Shown here one piece after another: positions 34,379 to 43,790 of a stretch of 64,000 nucleotides of DNA. The number at the start of each line of letters is the position of its first letter. The stretch's first letter is position 1. The stretch is from Phycisphaera sp. (GTDB taxonomy: Bacteria; Planctomycetota; Phycisphaerae; Phycisphaerales; UBA1924): positions 3,281,205-3,345,204 of the forward strand of contig CP098402.1 in assembly GCA_025916675.1 (NCBI GenBank), in the 5' to 3' direction. Made by a program: the position numbers and the translations under genes. Below the pieces are notes generated by a model. That model ran no database searches. It had not been told where the DNA came from and saw only the letters and a program-made list of their open reading frames with translations.

Positions 34379-36919
34379 TTGCGGCCGCCAACCCCGGTAC
34401 TGTCCGGGGCTTTGGGTACGGCATGCACCGAGCGAGGTCGGAAGAACGGGCGTTGGGCCCGTGCTGTGGCTGTCGCTGCGCTGCTGGCGGCCGCCGGCGC
34501 GGCGTGCGCCCAGGCCCCGGCGGGCGGCCAGGAGGGGCTCGACGACATCACCGGCCCGGTTGCCGGCTACGCCGACCGTCTGGTCCGAGCGGTGGTGCTG
34601 CGCAAGCCGCTGGAGAACGGCATGTACGGCCAGCTCGACCCCACCCTGGAGACCATGGCCCGCCAGCAGGTCCGCACGGCACCGGGTTCGGCCCTCGACC
34701 CCCAGATTTTGTTGCAAGATCGCCGGACGCTCGACCGGCTGGGCCGCTTCCGGCGGATCGTGGTCGAGGCGGTTCCGCAGGACGACGGCTCGGTGGTCAT
34801 CGTCTTCACGCTCGATCCGCAGCCGCTGGTGTACGTGGTGCAGCCGGTGGGCAACCGGGCGCTGAGCGACCAGAAGATCTCGGCGCTCACCGAGGTGCTG
34901 GTGCTCAACCCGGTCGATCCGGTGCAGATCCAGAACGTGGCGCAAGACATCGAGCGGGCGTACGCGATCGAGGGCTTCACCGAGGCGCAGGTGACCCCCG
35001 ACCTGTCGGAGGTCGAAGAGACGGGCCAGCTCTTCCTGCGTGTGCGCGAGGGCAGCCGCCTGCGCGTCACGGGCATCCGCTTCGAGGGCAACGAGGTCTT
35101 CAGCAACCGCCAGCTCCGATCCCAGATCGAGCTGGGCACCTACAAGCCGATCTTCAACAAGGGACGCTTCGACGAGCAGAAGGCCGAAGAGGACGTGCTG
35201 GCCATCATCCAGTTCTACCGCGATCGGGGCTATGTCGACGTGCGCGCGGGCTGGCAGCGCATCGACGCGCCCAACAACCGCGAGGTCATCGTGGTGTACC
35301 ACGTGGCCGAGGGCGAGCGGTACACGGTGCGCGACGTGCTGGTCGAGTACGCCGACGCGCGTGCGGACGGCGACTTCGTGCCCAGGCTGAGCCCCGAGCA
35401 GGTCCGCGGGCTGATGTCGATCAAGCCCGGTGATATTTATAACGCCGCGCTGATCAACACGGGCGTCGAAGACATCTACGCCGCACTGACGCGCATGGGC
35501 TACACGACCTGCCGGGTTGCCGTCGAGGACCTGACCGATGCGGATGACAACCTGGTCGACCTGCGCGTGCGCATCGATCAAGGGCCGGCCAGCAAGGTCG
35601 GATTAATCTCGGTGTTCGGCAACACGATCACGAAGATCCCGGTGATCCTGCGGTACACCGAGCTGGAGCCCGACACGCCGGCGGACATCCACGAGCGTCG
35701 CCCGGTCGAGGGGTCGGCCGGCGATCGGACGAAAGAGCAGCTCGTGCGGACGAGGTTCTTCGGGCCGCTGGGCTTCCCCGATGTCCAGATCGTGCTGCAG
35801 GACCCCGTGGGGTCGGGCAGCCACCGCGACGTGCTCATCAGCCTCCAGGAAGCGCGCACGGCCAATTTTGCCATCGGCGCGGCGCTCAGCAGCGACTCGG
35901 GGGTCATCGGCCAGCTCACCGTCAGCGAGGCCAACTTCGACATCACCGATTGGCCCGAGAGCTTCGAGGAGTTCATCAATCGGCGGGCGTTCCGCGGCGG
36001 CGGCCAGCAGGCGTCGATCAGCATCGAGCCGGGCAACATCAGCGAGAGCTACCGGCTGCGATTCAGGGACCCCTTCCTGCTCGAGAGCAACTACAGCCTC
36101 GATACCGGCGCGTACTACACGTCGTTCAGGTTCGACGACTACGACGAGTCTCGCGTGGGCGGCACGCTGGCCTTCGGGCGGGCGTTCGGCAGCCAGTGGC
36201 GCGCCAGCCTGTCGACGCGCTTCGAGCAGGTGCGCGTCAGCGGCATCGAGCCCGATCGCCCGGTCGATCTGTTCGAGTCTTCGGGGCAGACACTGCTGGA
36301 TATCCAGGGCCTTACGTTCTCTCGCACGAGCTTCGACAAGCCCATCCTGCCCACGCGCGGGTCGGCGTTGCAACTGAGCGTCGAGCGGGCCGGCCTGCTG
36401 ACCGACGACTGGGACTTCACCCGCTTGCGGGCCAGCGGTATCGTGTACGTGCCGATCCGCGAGGACTTCCTGGACCGGGCGACGGTGGCCAACTTCGCGG
36501 GCCGGGTGGGCTACATCCCCGATTCGCCCAGCGACGTGCCGATCTTCGAACGGATCAACACGGGCGGCGCGCGCTTCCGCGGGTTTGGCGTGCGTGGTGT
36601 CGGGCCGGTGGGCATCCGCAACGACACGGGCCTGCTGGGCGACGATCAGGTTGGCGGCACGTGGGAGCTCTTCTTCAGCGCCGAGATCCAGCAGCCCATC
36701 ATCAACGAGAACTTCCGGTTGGTGTTCTTCAGCGATATGGGCACGATTACCAACTCGCCCGGCTTCGAGGACTGGCGCATCACGGCTGGGCTGGGGCTTC
36801 GCCTGACGGTGCCGGCCCTGACGCCGGTTCCCCTCGCCTTTGACTTCGGATTCCCCATCCGGAAGATGCCCACCGACGACACGCGTATCTTTACGTTTAC
36901 GGTTGAGGTGCCGTTCTGA
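34379..36919 (+). CDS. bamA: Outer membrane assembly protein BamA/Omp85
   Basis: BamA folds beta-barrel proteins into the outer membrane. After a signal peptide (RAVAVAALLAAAGAACA-Q), about five POTRA-like modules occupy residues 60-450 (for example LRVTGIRFEGNEVFSNRQL and SKVGLISVFGNTITKIPV). The 16-strand barrel covers the rest, with the conserved RGF loop at ARFRGFGVRG and a terminal strand ending in Phe. The start is uncertain: TTG at 34379 is the longest; a later TTG/GTG is equally possible because there is no ATG before the signal peptide. 846 residues is normal. Confidence 0.92.
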   Translation: MRPPTPVLSGALGTACTERGRKNGRWARAVAVAALLAAAGAACAQAPAGGQEGLDDITGPVAGYADRLVRAVVLRKPLENGMYGQLDPTLETMARQQVRTAPGSALDPQILLQDRRTLDRLGRFRRIVVEAVPQDDGSVVIVFTLDPQPLVYVVQPVGNRALSDQKISALTEVLVLNPVDPVQIQNVAQDIERAYAIEGFTEAQVTPDLSEVEETGQLFLRVREGSRLRVTGIRFEGNEVFSNRQLRSQIELGTYKPIFNKGRFDEQKAEEDVLAIIQFYRDRGYVDVRAGWQRIDAPNNREVIVVYHVAEGERYTVRDVLVEYADARADGDFVPRLSPEQVRGLMSIKPGDIYNAALINTGVEDIYAALTRMGYTTCRVAVEDLTDADDNLVDLRVRIDQGPASKVGLISVFGNTITKIPVILRYTELEPDTPADIHERRPVEGSAGDRTKEQLVRTRFFGPLGFPDVQIVLQDPVGSGSHRDVLISLQEARTANFAIGAALSSDSGVIGQLTVSEANFDITDWPESFEEFINRRAFRGGGQQASISIEPGNISESYRLRFRDPFLLESNYSLDTGAYYTSFRFDDYDESRVGGTLAFGRAFGSQWRASLSTRFEQVRVSGIEPDRPVDLFESSGQTLLDIQGLTFSRTSFDKPILPTRGSALQLSVERAGLLTDDWDFTRLRASGIVYVPIREDFLDRATVANFAGRVGYIPDSPSDVPIFERINTGGARFRGFGVRGVGPVGIRNDTGLLGDDQVGGTWELFFSAEIQQPIINENFRLVFFSDMGTITNSPGFEDWRITAGLGLRLTVPALTPVPLAFDFGFPIRKMPTDDTRIFTFTVEVPF

Positions 36920-36946
36920 GGAGTGGCGATTGCCACAGGAGATGCC

Positions 36947-38038
36947 ATGCCCCTGACCGACTACACCACCCTGGGCCGCAGCGGCCTGCGCGTCAGCCCG
37001 TTCTGTCTCGGAACAATGACCTTCGGCAAGGAGTGGGGCTGGGGCAGCGACGTGGAGACCTCCAACGAGGTCATCAAGACGTTTCTGGATGCCGGCGGCA
37101 ACTTCCTGGACACGGCCAACATGTACACCAAGGGCCACAGCGAGGTGGTCATCGGGGACTACTTCGACAGCGGGCCGGGCAAGGGGAATCGCGATCGGGT
37201 TGTCATTGCGACGAAGTTCCTGGGCAACATGTACATGGGCGACCCCAATGGCGGGGGTGCTTCACGCAAAACCATCTACGAGAGCTGTGAGCAGAGCTTG
37301 CGGCGGCTGAAGACCGACTACATCGACCTGTATTGGATGCACTTCCACGACAAGCACACGCCCATCGACGAAACGATGCGGGCGTTGGACGATCTCGTGC
37401 GCGCGGGCAAGGTCCGCTACATCGGCTTCAGCGATACGCCCGCGTGGAAGGTGGTGCAGGCGCAGTACGAGGCGATCTTCCGGAGTTGGACGCCTCTGAT
37501 CGCGTTGCAAATTGAGTACTCATTGCTGGAGCGCACGGTCGAGCACGACCTCATGCCGATGGCCCGCGAGATGGGGCTGGGGGTGACGCCGTGGAGCCCG
37601 ATCAAGGGCGGCATCCTGAGTGGCAAGTACACGCGGGAGAACACGCCCAAGGAGGGTGAGGGCCGGTACAAGGAAGACAGCCGGTACCTTACGGAGCGCA
37701 CGTTTAAGATCATCGACGCGCTCAAGGAGATTGGCGACGCGCACGGCGTGAGCGCGGCGCAGGTAGCCTTCAAGTGGGTGCAGGACCGCGAGGGCGTGGC
37801 CTCGACCATCATCGGTGCGCGAACCCTCGACCAGCTCAAGGACAACATGGCCGCCATCGACCTGGAACTGACCGAAGACGAGACCAAGACCCTCGACGAG
37901 CTGAGCGCGCCCGATCCGATCTTCCCCCACTCGTTCCTGGCCAACATCGACAACGCCATCCAGGGCGGGACGACCGTCAATGGCGTGCCCAGCGAAGCAC
38001 CCCAGATGGCTCCGCAGAACGACGATGAGCGCTGGTAG
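36947..38038 (+). CDS. Aldo/keto reductase
   Basis: NADPH-dependent TIM-barrel oxidoreductase. Family motifs: FLDTANMYTKGHSEVVIG (Asp and Tyr of the tetrad), YIDLYWMHFHDKHTP (His), RYIGFSDTPAW, GVTPWSPIKGGILSGKY and the cofactor region STIIGARTLDQLKDN. ATG at 36947 with AGGAG five bases upstream is preferred to the GTG at 36923. Length is typical. Its substrate cannot be read from sequence; the closest general type is the YajO/PA1127-like group. It overlaps the acetyltransferase gene by 14 bp. Confidence 0.92.
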   Translation: MPLTDYTTLGRSGLRVSPFCLGTMTFGKEWGWGSDVETSNEVIKTFLDAGGNFLDTANMYTKGHSEVVIGDYFDSGPGKGNRDRVVIATKFLGNMYMGDPNGGGASRKTIYESCEQSLRRLKTDYIDLYWMHFHDKHTPIDETMRALDDLVRAGKVRYIGFSDTPAWKVVQAQYEAIFRSWTPLIALQIEYSLLERTVEHDLMPMAREMGLGVTPWSPIKGGILSGKYTRENTPKEGEGRYKEDSRYLTERTFKIIDALKEIGDAHGVSAAQVAFKWVQDREGVASTIIGARTLDQLKDNMAAIDLELTEDETKTLDELSAPDPIFPHSFLANIDNAIQGGTTVNGVPSEAPQMAPQNDDERW

Positions 38039-38606
38039 GCCGACGCCCGACCTGCGCACCGAGCGGCTGCCCGTTCGCTTTCCCCACGTGGCCGACGCCG
38101 AGGGCATCGCGCGGTACTACACGAACAACAGCGAACACCTCGAAGAGTTCGGCCCCGCCCGCGATGAGGCGTTCTACACCGAGGCGTACTGGCAAGTGCG
38201 GATCGCGCAGATGCGTGATGAGTTCGATCGTGACGCGTCGGTGGGGTTCTTCGTGTATTTGAAGGACGAACCGAGCGAGGTCATCGGGCAGGCCAATGTC
38301 TTCAACATCGCGCGCAAGTCGTTCCAGTGCGGCACGCTGGGGTACTCGATTGCCAAGGCGCACGAGGGGCGTGGATACATGACCGAGGCGTGCCGGGCGG
38401 TGGTGTCGTACGCGTTCGAAACCATGAACCTGCATCGTGTGCAGGCCGGGCACCTGCCCGAGAACCTGGCGAGCGGCGCGGTGCTCCGCAAGCTGGGCTT
38501 CCTGCCCGAGGGCTACGCGCGAGACTTCCTGTACTTCCACGGCAGGTGGCGGGACCACGTGTTGCACGCCATCACCAACCCCGATTGGAAGGACACCGGC
38601 GTCTAG
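38025..38606 (+). CDS. GNAT acetyltransferase, RimJ/RimL type
   Basis: The protein reads through a GNAT fold: [19 protein letters not shown] at the N-terminus, then [20 protein letters not shown], whose Q/RGxGxA-like acetyl-CoA loop is HEGRGY, and [21 protein letters not shown] at the end. This pattern is typical of the RimJ/RimL subfamily, which acetylates ribosomal protein N-termini or small molecules. The start overlaps the aldo/keto reductase stop. It converges with pyrC, overlapping by 4 bp. Confidence 0.9.
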   Translation: MSAGRPTPDLRTERLPVRFPHVADAEGIARYYTNNSEHLEEFGPARDEAFYTEAYWQVRIAQMRDEFDRDASVGFFVYLKDEPSEVIGQANVFNIARKSFQCGTLGYSIAKAHEGRGYMTEACRAVVSYAFETMNLHRVQAGHLPENLASGAVLRKLGFLPEGYARDFLYFHGRWRDHVLHAITNPDWKDTGV

Positions 38607-39937
38607 CCGAGCTCGTACGCGTACCGCGCCGGGCTGCCCCGATGCATCGGGTCGATGGTGCCCGCGTTGTAGACCGTTCGTCCACCGACGATGGTGCGAA
38701 CCGCCTGGCCCTTCAGCCGCTCGCCGTGCCAGGGGCTCCAGCGGCTCTTGGTGAGTTGCTCGTTGTCATGCACGGTGTGCGTTTTGTTGATGTCCACCAG
38801 CGCCAGATCGGCGTCGTAGCCGGGCGTGATCGAGCCCTTGTTCACGATGCGCCACGTCTGGGCGGGCTTGACGCACATCCATCGCACGATCTGCTCGAGC
38901 GAGCACTTGCCTTCGTGCATCGCCGTGAGCATGAGGGCGAGCGAGTTCTCGACCGCTGGCAGGCCGCTGGGGCTCTTGGGGTAGGGCTGGCTCTTTTCTT
39001 CGAGCGTGTGGGGCGCATGGTCGGTGGCGACGACTTCTAAGACGCCATCACGCAGGCCCTGCCACATCGCGTCCACGTCGGCCCGCGTCTTGATCGAGGG
39101 GTTCATCTGGATGCGCGTGCCCAGGCGGTCGTAGTCGTCCACCGTGAACCACAGGTGGTGCGTGCAGGCTTCGCCGGTGATGATGCCCGGGTGGTCCTTG
39201 TGCGATTGGGCGATCAGCGGGATCTCGTCGGCGGTCGACACGTGCAGCACGTGGAAGCGGTGGTTGTGCCGCGTGGCCAGATCGATGGCCCGGGCCGTCG
39301 AGATGCGCGCGGCGGCGTGGTCGCGGATCTTGGAGTGGTCGTGGATGGTCTTCCCGCCATCGAGCCGCTCTGCATTTGCCCGAACCGTCGCTTCGTCCTC
39401 ACAGTGCGCCGTCAGGGGCAGCCTCGTCTCGGCGAAGATGCGCTCCAGCGCCTCCTGCTGGTCGACCAGCAGGTCGCCCGTGCTCGAGCCGATGAAGATC
39501 TTGATACCCGGCGTGCGCGTGGCGGTCTTGAGGTCGTCGATGTTGTCGGGCGTGGCGCCGATGTAGAAGCCGTAGTTCACAACGCACTTGTCGGCGGCCA
39601 GGGCCAGCTTGTGGTCGACGCCGGCTTGCGTGATGGCGTTGGGGATCGTGTTTGGCATCTCCAGGAAGGTTGTGACGCCGCCCTTGGCGCAAGCGAGCGA
39701 TGCCGTGTGCAGGTCCTCCTTGTGGGTCAGGCCCGGCTCGCGGAAGTGGACCTGGTCGTCGATGATGCCCGGCAGCAGGTGCAGGCCGGTGGCGTCGATG
39801 ACCTCGCCCGCCTCGGCGGTGGGGGCGGGGTCGATGTCGAGGATGCGGCCCTCGCCCAGCAAGACCGAAGCGGGTCGCGTGCCGTCGGGCAGCACGCAGG
39901 TGGCGTTCTTGATCAAGACTCTGGGCGTGGCGGGCAT
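38603..39937 (-). CDS. pyrC: Dihydroorotase (class I)
   Basis: DHOase closes carbamoyl aspartate to dihydroorotate in pyrimidine synthesis. Metal and substrate motifs: [20 protein letters not shown] (HxH-equivalent, here D-Q-V-H), [20 protein letters not shown] and ATDHAPHT. The metal-site Lys falls near [12 protein letters not shown]. The 444-residue length fits class I enzymes. The usual DxHxH start reads DDQVHF, a known class I variant in which Asp precedes; exact ligand should be checked by alignment. Related amidohydrolases are possible but less likely. Confidence 0.9.
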   Translation of the reverse strand: MPATPRVLIKNATCVLPDGTRPASVLLGEGRILDIDPAPTAEAGEVIDATGLHLLPGIIDDQVHFREPGLTHKEDLHTASLACAKGGVTTFLEMPNTIPNAITQAGVDHKLALAADKCVVNYGFYIGATPDNIDDLKTATRTPGIKIFIGSSTGDLLVDQQEALERIFAETRLPLTAHCEDEATVRANAERLDGGKTIHDHSKIRDHAAARISTARAIDLATRHNHRFHVLHVSTADEIPLIAQSHKDHPGIITGEACTHHLWFTVDDYDRLGTRIQMNPSIKTRADVDAMWQGLRDGVLEVVATDHAPHTLEEKSQPYPKSPSGLPAVENSLALMLTAMHEGKCSLEQIVRWMCVKPAQTWRIVNKGSITPGYDADLALVDINKTHTVHDNEQLTKSRWSPWHGERLKGQAVRTIVGGRTVYNAGTIDPMHRGSPARYAYELG

Positions 39938-39994
39938 GGGCGTTCCTTGGTAAATGCCGGAAATCGACCTAGGCTAGCAGCGAGGAACGCATCT

Positions 39995-40843
39995 ATGGCA
40001 CCCACCACGCGGCGCAAGAGCGCCCAACCGCCCATTACGCCCGCCCAGATCGAGCTAGCCGCCCAGGCCGCGCGCTGTGTTGTCGATACCCACGAGGCCA
40101 TTGTGGGGTTTCTGAAGCACGGCCAGACACTCGCCGAGATCGACCGCTTCGTGGGCGAGACGCTGGCCAAGCTGGGCTGCAAGAGCTGCTTCAAGGGCTA
40201 CCGCGCCGGCCGGCACCCGCCCTTCCCCGCCCACGCGTGCCTGAGCGTGAACGAGACGGTCGTCCACGGCCACCCGGGCAGCTATCAGGAACTGATGAAG
40301 GCGGGCGACGTGCTCAAGGTCGACATCGGCGTGAGCAAGCACGGCTGGATCGGCGACGCGGCCTACACCTACTCGTTCGGCGAGCCCGACGAGACGACAC
40401 GCAAGCTGATGGACTGCGGCAAGGAGGCGTTGCGGCTGGGCATCGAGGCCATGCAGCCCGGGGCCGAGATGGTCGAGTGGGCCAGGGCCATCCAGCACCA
40501 TGTCGAGAAGGAATGTAAGTTCCACATGGTGCGGGGCTTGGGCGGTCACGGCTATGGCCGCTCGCTGCACGCCCCGCCGTTTATCTCGAATGTCGTGCCC
40601 AAGGTGGCGGCCCTGGAGTGGCGCGAGGCCCACGACCCGTTCACGCCCGGCATGTTGCTGGCCGTCGAGCCCATGATCGCGGTGGGCACAGGGCGGATCA
40701 CCCAGCACGGCAACGCCTGGCCGCTCGATATCGCCGATGGCAGCCAGAGCGTGCATTACGAGGCCGACATCCTGATCACCGAGGATGGGCCGCGGAATCT
40801 CACGGCCGGGCTCGAGAAGCTGCACGACGTTGTGACGCGATAA
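39995..40843 (+). CDS. map: Methionine aminopeptidase, type I
   Basis: It removes N-terminal methionine. Metal ligands lie in VDIGVSKHGWIGDAAYTY (two Asp), GLGGHGYGRSLH (His), AVEPM (Glu) and YEADILITEDG (Glu). An N-terminal extension of about 20 basic residues precedes the core, as found in some type I enzymes. ATG at 39995 gives 282 residues. It is divergent from pyrC with 57 bp between starts. Confidence 0.96.
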   Translation: MAPTTRRKSAQPPITPAQIELAAQAARCVVDTHEAIVGFLKHGQTLAEIDRFVGETLAKLGCKSCFKGYRAGRHPPFPAHACLSVNETVVHGHPGSYQELMKAGDVLKVDIGVSKHGWIGDAAYTYSFGEPDETTRKLMDCGKEALRLGIEAMQPGAEMVEWARAIQHHVEKECKFHMVRGLGGHGYGRSLHAPPFISNVVPKVAALEWREAHDPFTPGMLLAVEPMIAVGTGRITQHGNAWPLDIADGSQSVHYEADILITEDGPRNLTAGLEKLHDVVTR

Positions 40844-40918
40844 TTTGTTGCAACGCCCCGGATGGCTTCGGGTATACACACCTGAGAATTGCCCTAGTAC
40901 CATCAATGGGAGAATGCG

Positions 40919-41590
40919 ATGCCACGTGTGGGTGTAATCTTGAGCGGCTGCGGTGTTTTTGATGGTTCGGAGATCCACGAGGCGGTGGCCGTGCTGCACG
41001 CCCTCGACCGCCACGGGGCGGAGGCGGTGTGCCTCGCGCCCGAGATGGAGCTCGACGAGATCAACCACCTGACCCAGCAGCCCACGGGCAAGAAGCGCAG
41101 CGTGCTGATGGAGTCGGCCCGCATCGCCCGGGGCGACGTCACGCCGCTGGCTAAGGTGAAAGGCGACGACTTCGACGCCATCGTGCTGCCCGGCGGGTTC
41201 GGTGCGGCCAAGAACCTGTGCGATTTTGCCAGCAAGGGCGCCGAGTGCACCGCCAACGAGCAGGGCGCCCGCGTGCTCAAAGAAGCGCAGGCCGCCGGCA
41301 AGCCGCTGGGCTTCGCGTGCATCAGCCCGGCCGTGGCCGCGCGAGTGTTTGGCAAGGAGCTCGGCCCGAACCTGACCATCGGCAGCGACAAGGGCACCGC
41401 CGACGGGCTGGAAGCGATGGGCGCGACGCACCAGAACTGCGACGGTGAGGGCATCGTCTTCGACGCCCGCCACCGCATCGTCTCGACGCCCGCGTATATG
41501 TGCGACCAGCCCATCGGCGCGGTCTTCACGGGCATTGGCGGCATGGTCGATAAGGTGATGGAGATGGTCCGCGAGCCAGCGGCGGTATAG
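40919..41590 (+). CDS. elbB: ElbB-like DJ-1/PfpI family glyoxalase
   Basis: The N-terminus RVGVILSGCGVFDGSEIHE is characteristic of ElbB, a DJ-1/PfpI superfamily protein linked to isoprenoid synthesis and glyoxalase activity. Further blocks are VLPGGFGAAKNLCDFASKG and the nucleophile elbow LGFACISPAVA with its conserved Cys. STPAYMCDQPIGAVFTGI is at the C-terminus. It is 223 residues, normal for the family. No operon partner is obvious. Confidence 0.92.
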   Translation: MPRVGVILSGCGVFDGSEIHEAVAVLHALDRHGAEAVCLAPEMELDEINHLTQQPTGKKRSVLMESARIARGDVTPLAKVKGDDFDAIVLPGGFGAAKNLCDFASKGAECTANEQGARVLKEAQAAGKPLGFACISPAVAARVFGKELGPNLTIGSDKGTADGLEAMGATHQNCDGEGIVFDARHRIVSTPAYMCDQPIGAVFTGIGGMVDKVMEMVREPAAV

Positions 41591-41621
41591 CAGAATGGGC
41601 TCGTTGTCTATCAAGAACTTA

Positions 41622-43058
41622 TTAGTTCGCTTCCCGAAGCTTCGCCCGGATCGCCTCGCTATCGACCTCCGCGATCCACAGCTGGCTGCTGGGCCGCTGC
41701 TCGCCCGGTGCAAGCTCGCCGCGCTGGGCGGTCCACATCAGATAACGTCCATCGGGGCTGAACACCGGCAGCACGTCGGCGCCGCTGGCCTGGGTGATGC
41801 GCACGGGCTCGGTGCCCTTGCTCGCGTCGGCCCAGATGGCGAAGACCTCGTAGTTGCGGTGGCCCACCTGGCTGGTGGCATAGACCAGCAGGTCGCCGTC
41901 GGGGTGCCAGTAGGGCGCCCAGTTCACGTGTTCGTTGCTGGTGAGCTGGGTTTCCTTCGTGATCCCAACCGGCACGCCGTCCTCGTTGAGCTTCAGGTCG
42001 GCCACAAAGAGCTGCAGCAGGTTGTTGCCCGCGCGGTCGCTGCGATAGCAGATCTTCGTGCCGTCGGGGCTGAAGAACGGGCCGCCGTCGTAGCCGCTGG
42101 CTTCCACCAGCATGTAGTGCGCGCCCGTCTCTGTGTCGTAGGCCCACAGGTCGGCGTCGGGCCGGCCGGCGGCGTCGCTCTTAGCCTCGTCGACCTGCGC
42201 GTACAGCAGCGTGCGGCCATCGGGGCTCCACGACGCCTCGGCCGTGTAGCCGGGCTTGCTGAACACCGCGTCGGTGATGGCCGGCCGCAGCGCGTGGTAG
42301 CCGTCCTCACCCTCGGCCGGGATGATCGTCGAGCTGATCGAGCCGCTGACGATCTCCATCTCGGTGGGGAAGCTCCAGGCGTACCGCCCCGTGCCGCGTT
42401 GGTAACCGGGTACCTTGTCGGCCGATGGCGGCTCGATGGTGCTGCCAAAGAGCACGATGTTGGCCTGGATGGGGTGGAACCAGCCGCAGGTGTTGGCGCT
42501 GCCGCCGGTGGAGACGCGGATGACCGTGTTGAGGCGTGAGCCGTCGCTGGCGACCTTGACATCGGCGCCGGCTTGTCTGAGTTCTTCGGCTAGGGCGCTG
42601 GCTTCGTCTTTGCTTAGCTGCCCCTTTACTGTGGCTGGCAGGTTGTCGACCATGTCCTTGGCGTCCTTGAGACCAAGCCCAGTGGCCGCGCGGACAATCT
42701 TGAGAATCTTGATCCGGTTTTCGCCACCGGCCTCGATGATCACGTCGAAGCCGTTGTTCCCTGTGGTCAGAGCGCTACCAAGAGGCGCCACGAACATCTC
42801 GTAGTGCGGGCTCGGTGCCGCATCGCCCTCGGGCACCGGTGTGGCCTGGAAGATCACCATACTGCTGTCGGCGTTGAAGTACGCCTCGCCCGCGCGGGTA
42901 AACATGTCTCGGCTGGTGAGCTGGCGGTGATTCGTCAGGATCAAGGCTTCGGCGGTGCGCCAGTCGGGCTGGGCGGTTGGGCTCTGCCCCAATGCCCATT
43001 GCCCATTGCCCATTGCCAAGCCAACGCACACCAGCACACCAAAACGAATCCCGATCAT
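41622..43058 (-). CDS. Secreted TolB-like propeller with an inserted ribosomal bL12 C-terminal domain
   Basis: The start at 43056-43058 gives a signal peptide ending near ALG-Q; the last part of its coding DNA is a GCCCATTG-type tandem repeat. TolB/WD40-like blades appear later (ASWSPDGRTLLYAQVD, GGPFFSPDGTKICYRSD, YWHPDGDLLVYATSQ, VFSPDGRYLMWTAQ). Residues about 103-170 instead match the C-terminal domain of bL12 (VRAATGLGLKDAKDMVDNLP with SKDEASALAEELRQAGADV), inserted between two propeller strands. The expected GTxxCGWFHP-like strand resumes immediately after. The domain's role in a secreted protein is unknown. Confidence 0.85.
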   Translation of the reverse strand: MIGIRFGVLVCVGLAMGNGQWALGQSPTAQPDWRTAEALILTNHRQLTSRDMFTRAGEAYFNADSSMVIFQATPVPEGDAAPSPHYEMFVAPLGSALTTGNNGFDVIIEAGGENRIKILKIVRAATGLGLKDAKDMVDNLPATVKGQLSKDEASALAEELRQAGADVKVASDGSRLNTVIRVSTGGSANTCGWFHPIQANIVLFGSTIEPPSADKVPGYQRGTGRYAWSFPTEMEIVSGSISSTIIPAEGEDGYHALRPAITDAVFSKPGYTAEASWSPDGRTLLYAQVDEAKSDAAGRPDADLWAYDTETGAHYMLVEASGYDGGPFFSPDGTKICYRSDRAGNNLLQLFVADLKLNEDGVPVGITKETQLTSNEHVNWAPYWHPDGDLLVYATSQVGHRNYEVFAIWADASKGTEPVRITQASGADVLPVFSPDGRYLMWTAQRGELAPGEQRPSSQLWIAEVDSEAIRAKLREAN

Positions 43059-43112
43059 CGTCCGTCCTTCCCCGGCATCACCGGGCTCAAATCTTACTGA
43101 GACTCTGTCGCA

Positions 43113-43790
43113 ATGACAGGGAGTATATCGTCCCTGCCCATGCCCGACGGCCCGACCGACCATCTCGTGAAGATCGTGCTGGACACAGGCCGCTACGTGG
43201 TCGTTGACAAGCCCAGCGGCCTATTGAGCGTGCCGGGCAAGGGGCCCGAGAAGGCCGATTGCGTGCGGAACCGCGTGGCTGCCATGTACCCCGACGCCAC
43301 GGGCCCGATGACCGTCCACCGGCTCGACCAGGACACCAGCGGGCTCATCGTCGTGGCCCTGGACGCCGACGCCCAGCGGGCCATGAGCCAGGTGTTCGAG
43401 CATCGAAGAGTCACCAAGCGCTACATCGCCGTGGTCGAGGGTGAACTCAAAGAGCACGCCGGCCTGATCGACCTGCCGCTGCGGATCGACTGGCCGAACC
43501 GGCCCAGGCACATCGTGGCCGAAGACGGGCGAGCAAGCCAGACGCGGTACAAGGTGCTCGGCGTCGAGGATGGAAACACGCGCGTCGAATTCACACCCAT
43601 CACCGGCCGGGGGCATCAGCTCAGGGTGCACGCCGCCGACGAGCGCGGCTTGGGCGCGCCCATCCTGGGTGATCCGCTGTACGGCGACACGAGCAAGGCT
43701 CCCCGCCTGCTGCTGCACGCGTGGAGCCTGGAGTACAAGGATCCGTTCACTGGTGAGCTTTTGCACATCACCAGTGATCCACAGTTCTAG
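43113..43790 (+). CDS. RluA-family pseudouridine synthase
   Basis: HRLDQDTSGLIVVALDADAQ contains the catalytic Asp of RluA-type enzymes. YVVVDKPSGLLSVPGKG is the first motif, and HQLRVHAADERGLGAPILGDPLYG the last. No S4 domain is present. The specific RNA target (23S rRNA or tRNA) cannot be decided. The first ATG at 43113 is used; a second at 43140 is possible. It shares a 54-bp divergent region with the propeller gene. Confidence 0.9.
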   Translation: MTGSISSLPMPDGPTDHLVKIVLDTGRYVVVDKPSGLLSVPGKGPEKADCVRNRVAAMYPDATGPMTVHRLDQDTSGLIVVALDADAQRAMSQVFEHRRVTKRYIAVVEGELKEHAGLIDLPLRIDWPNRPRHIVAEDGRASQTRYKVLGVEDGNTRVEFTPITGRGHQLRVHAADERGLGAPILGDPLYGDTSKAPRLLLHAWSLEYKDPFTGELLHITSDPQF

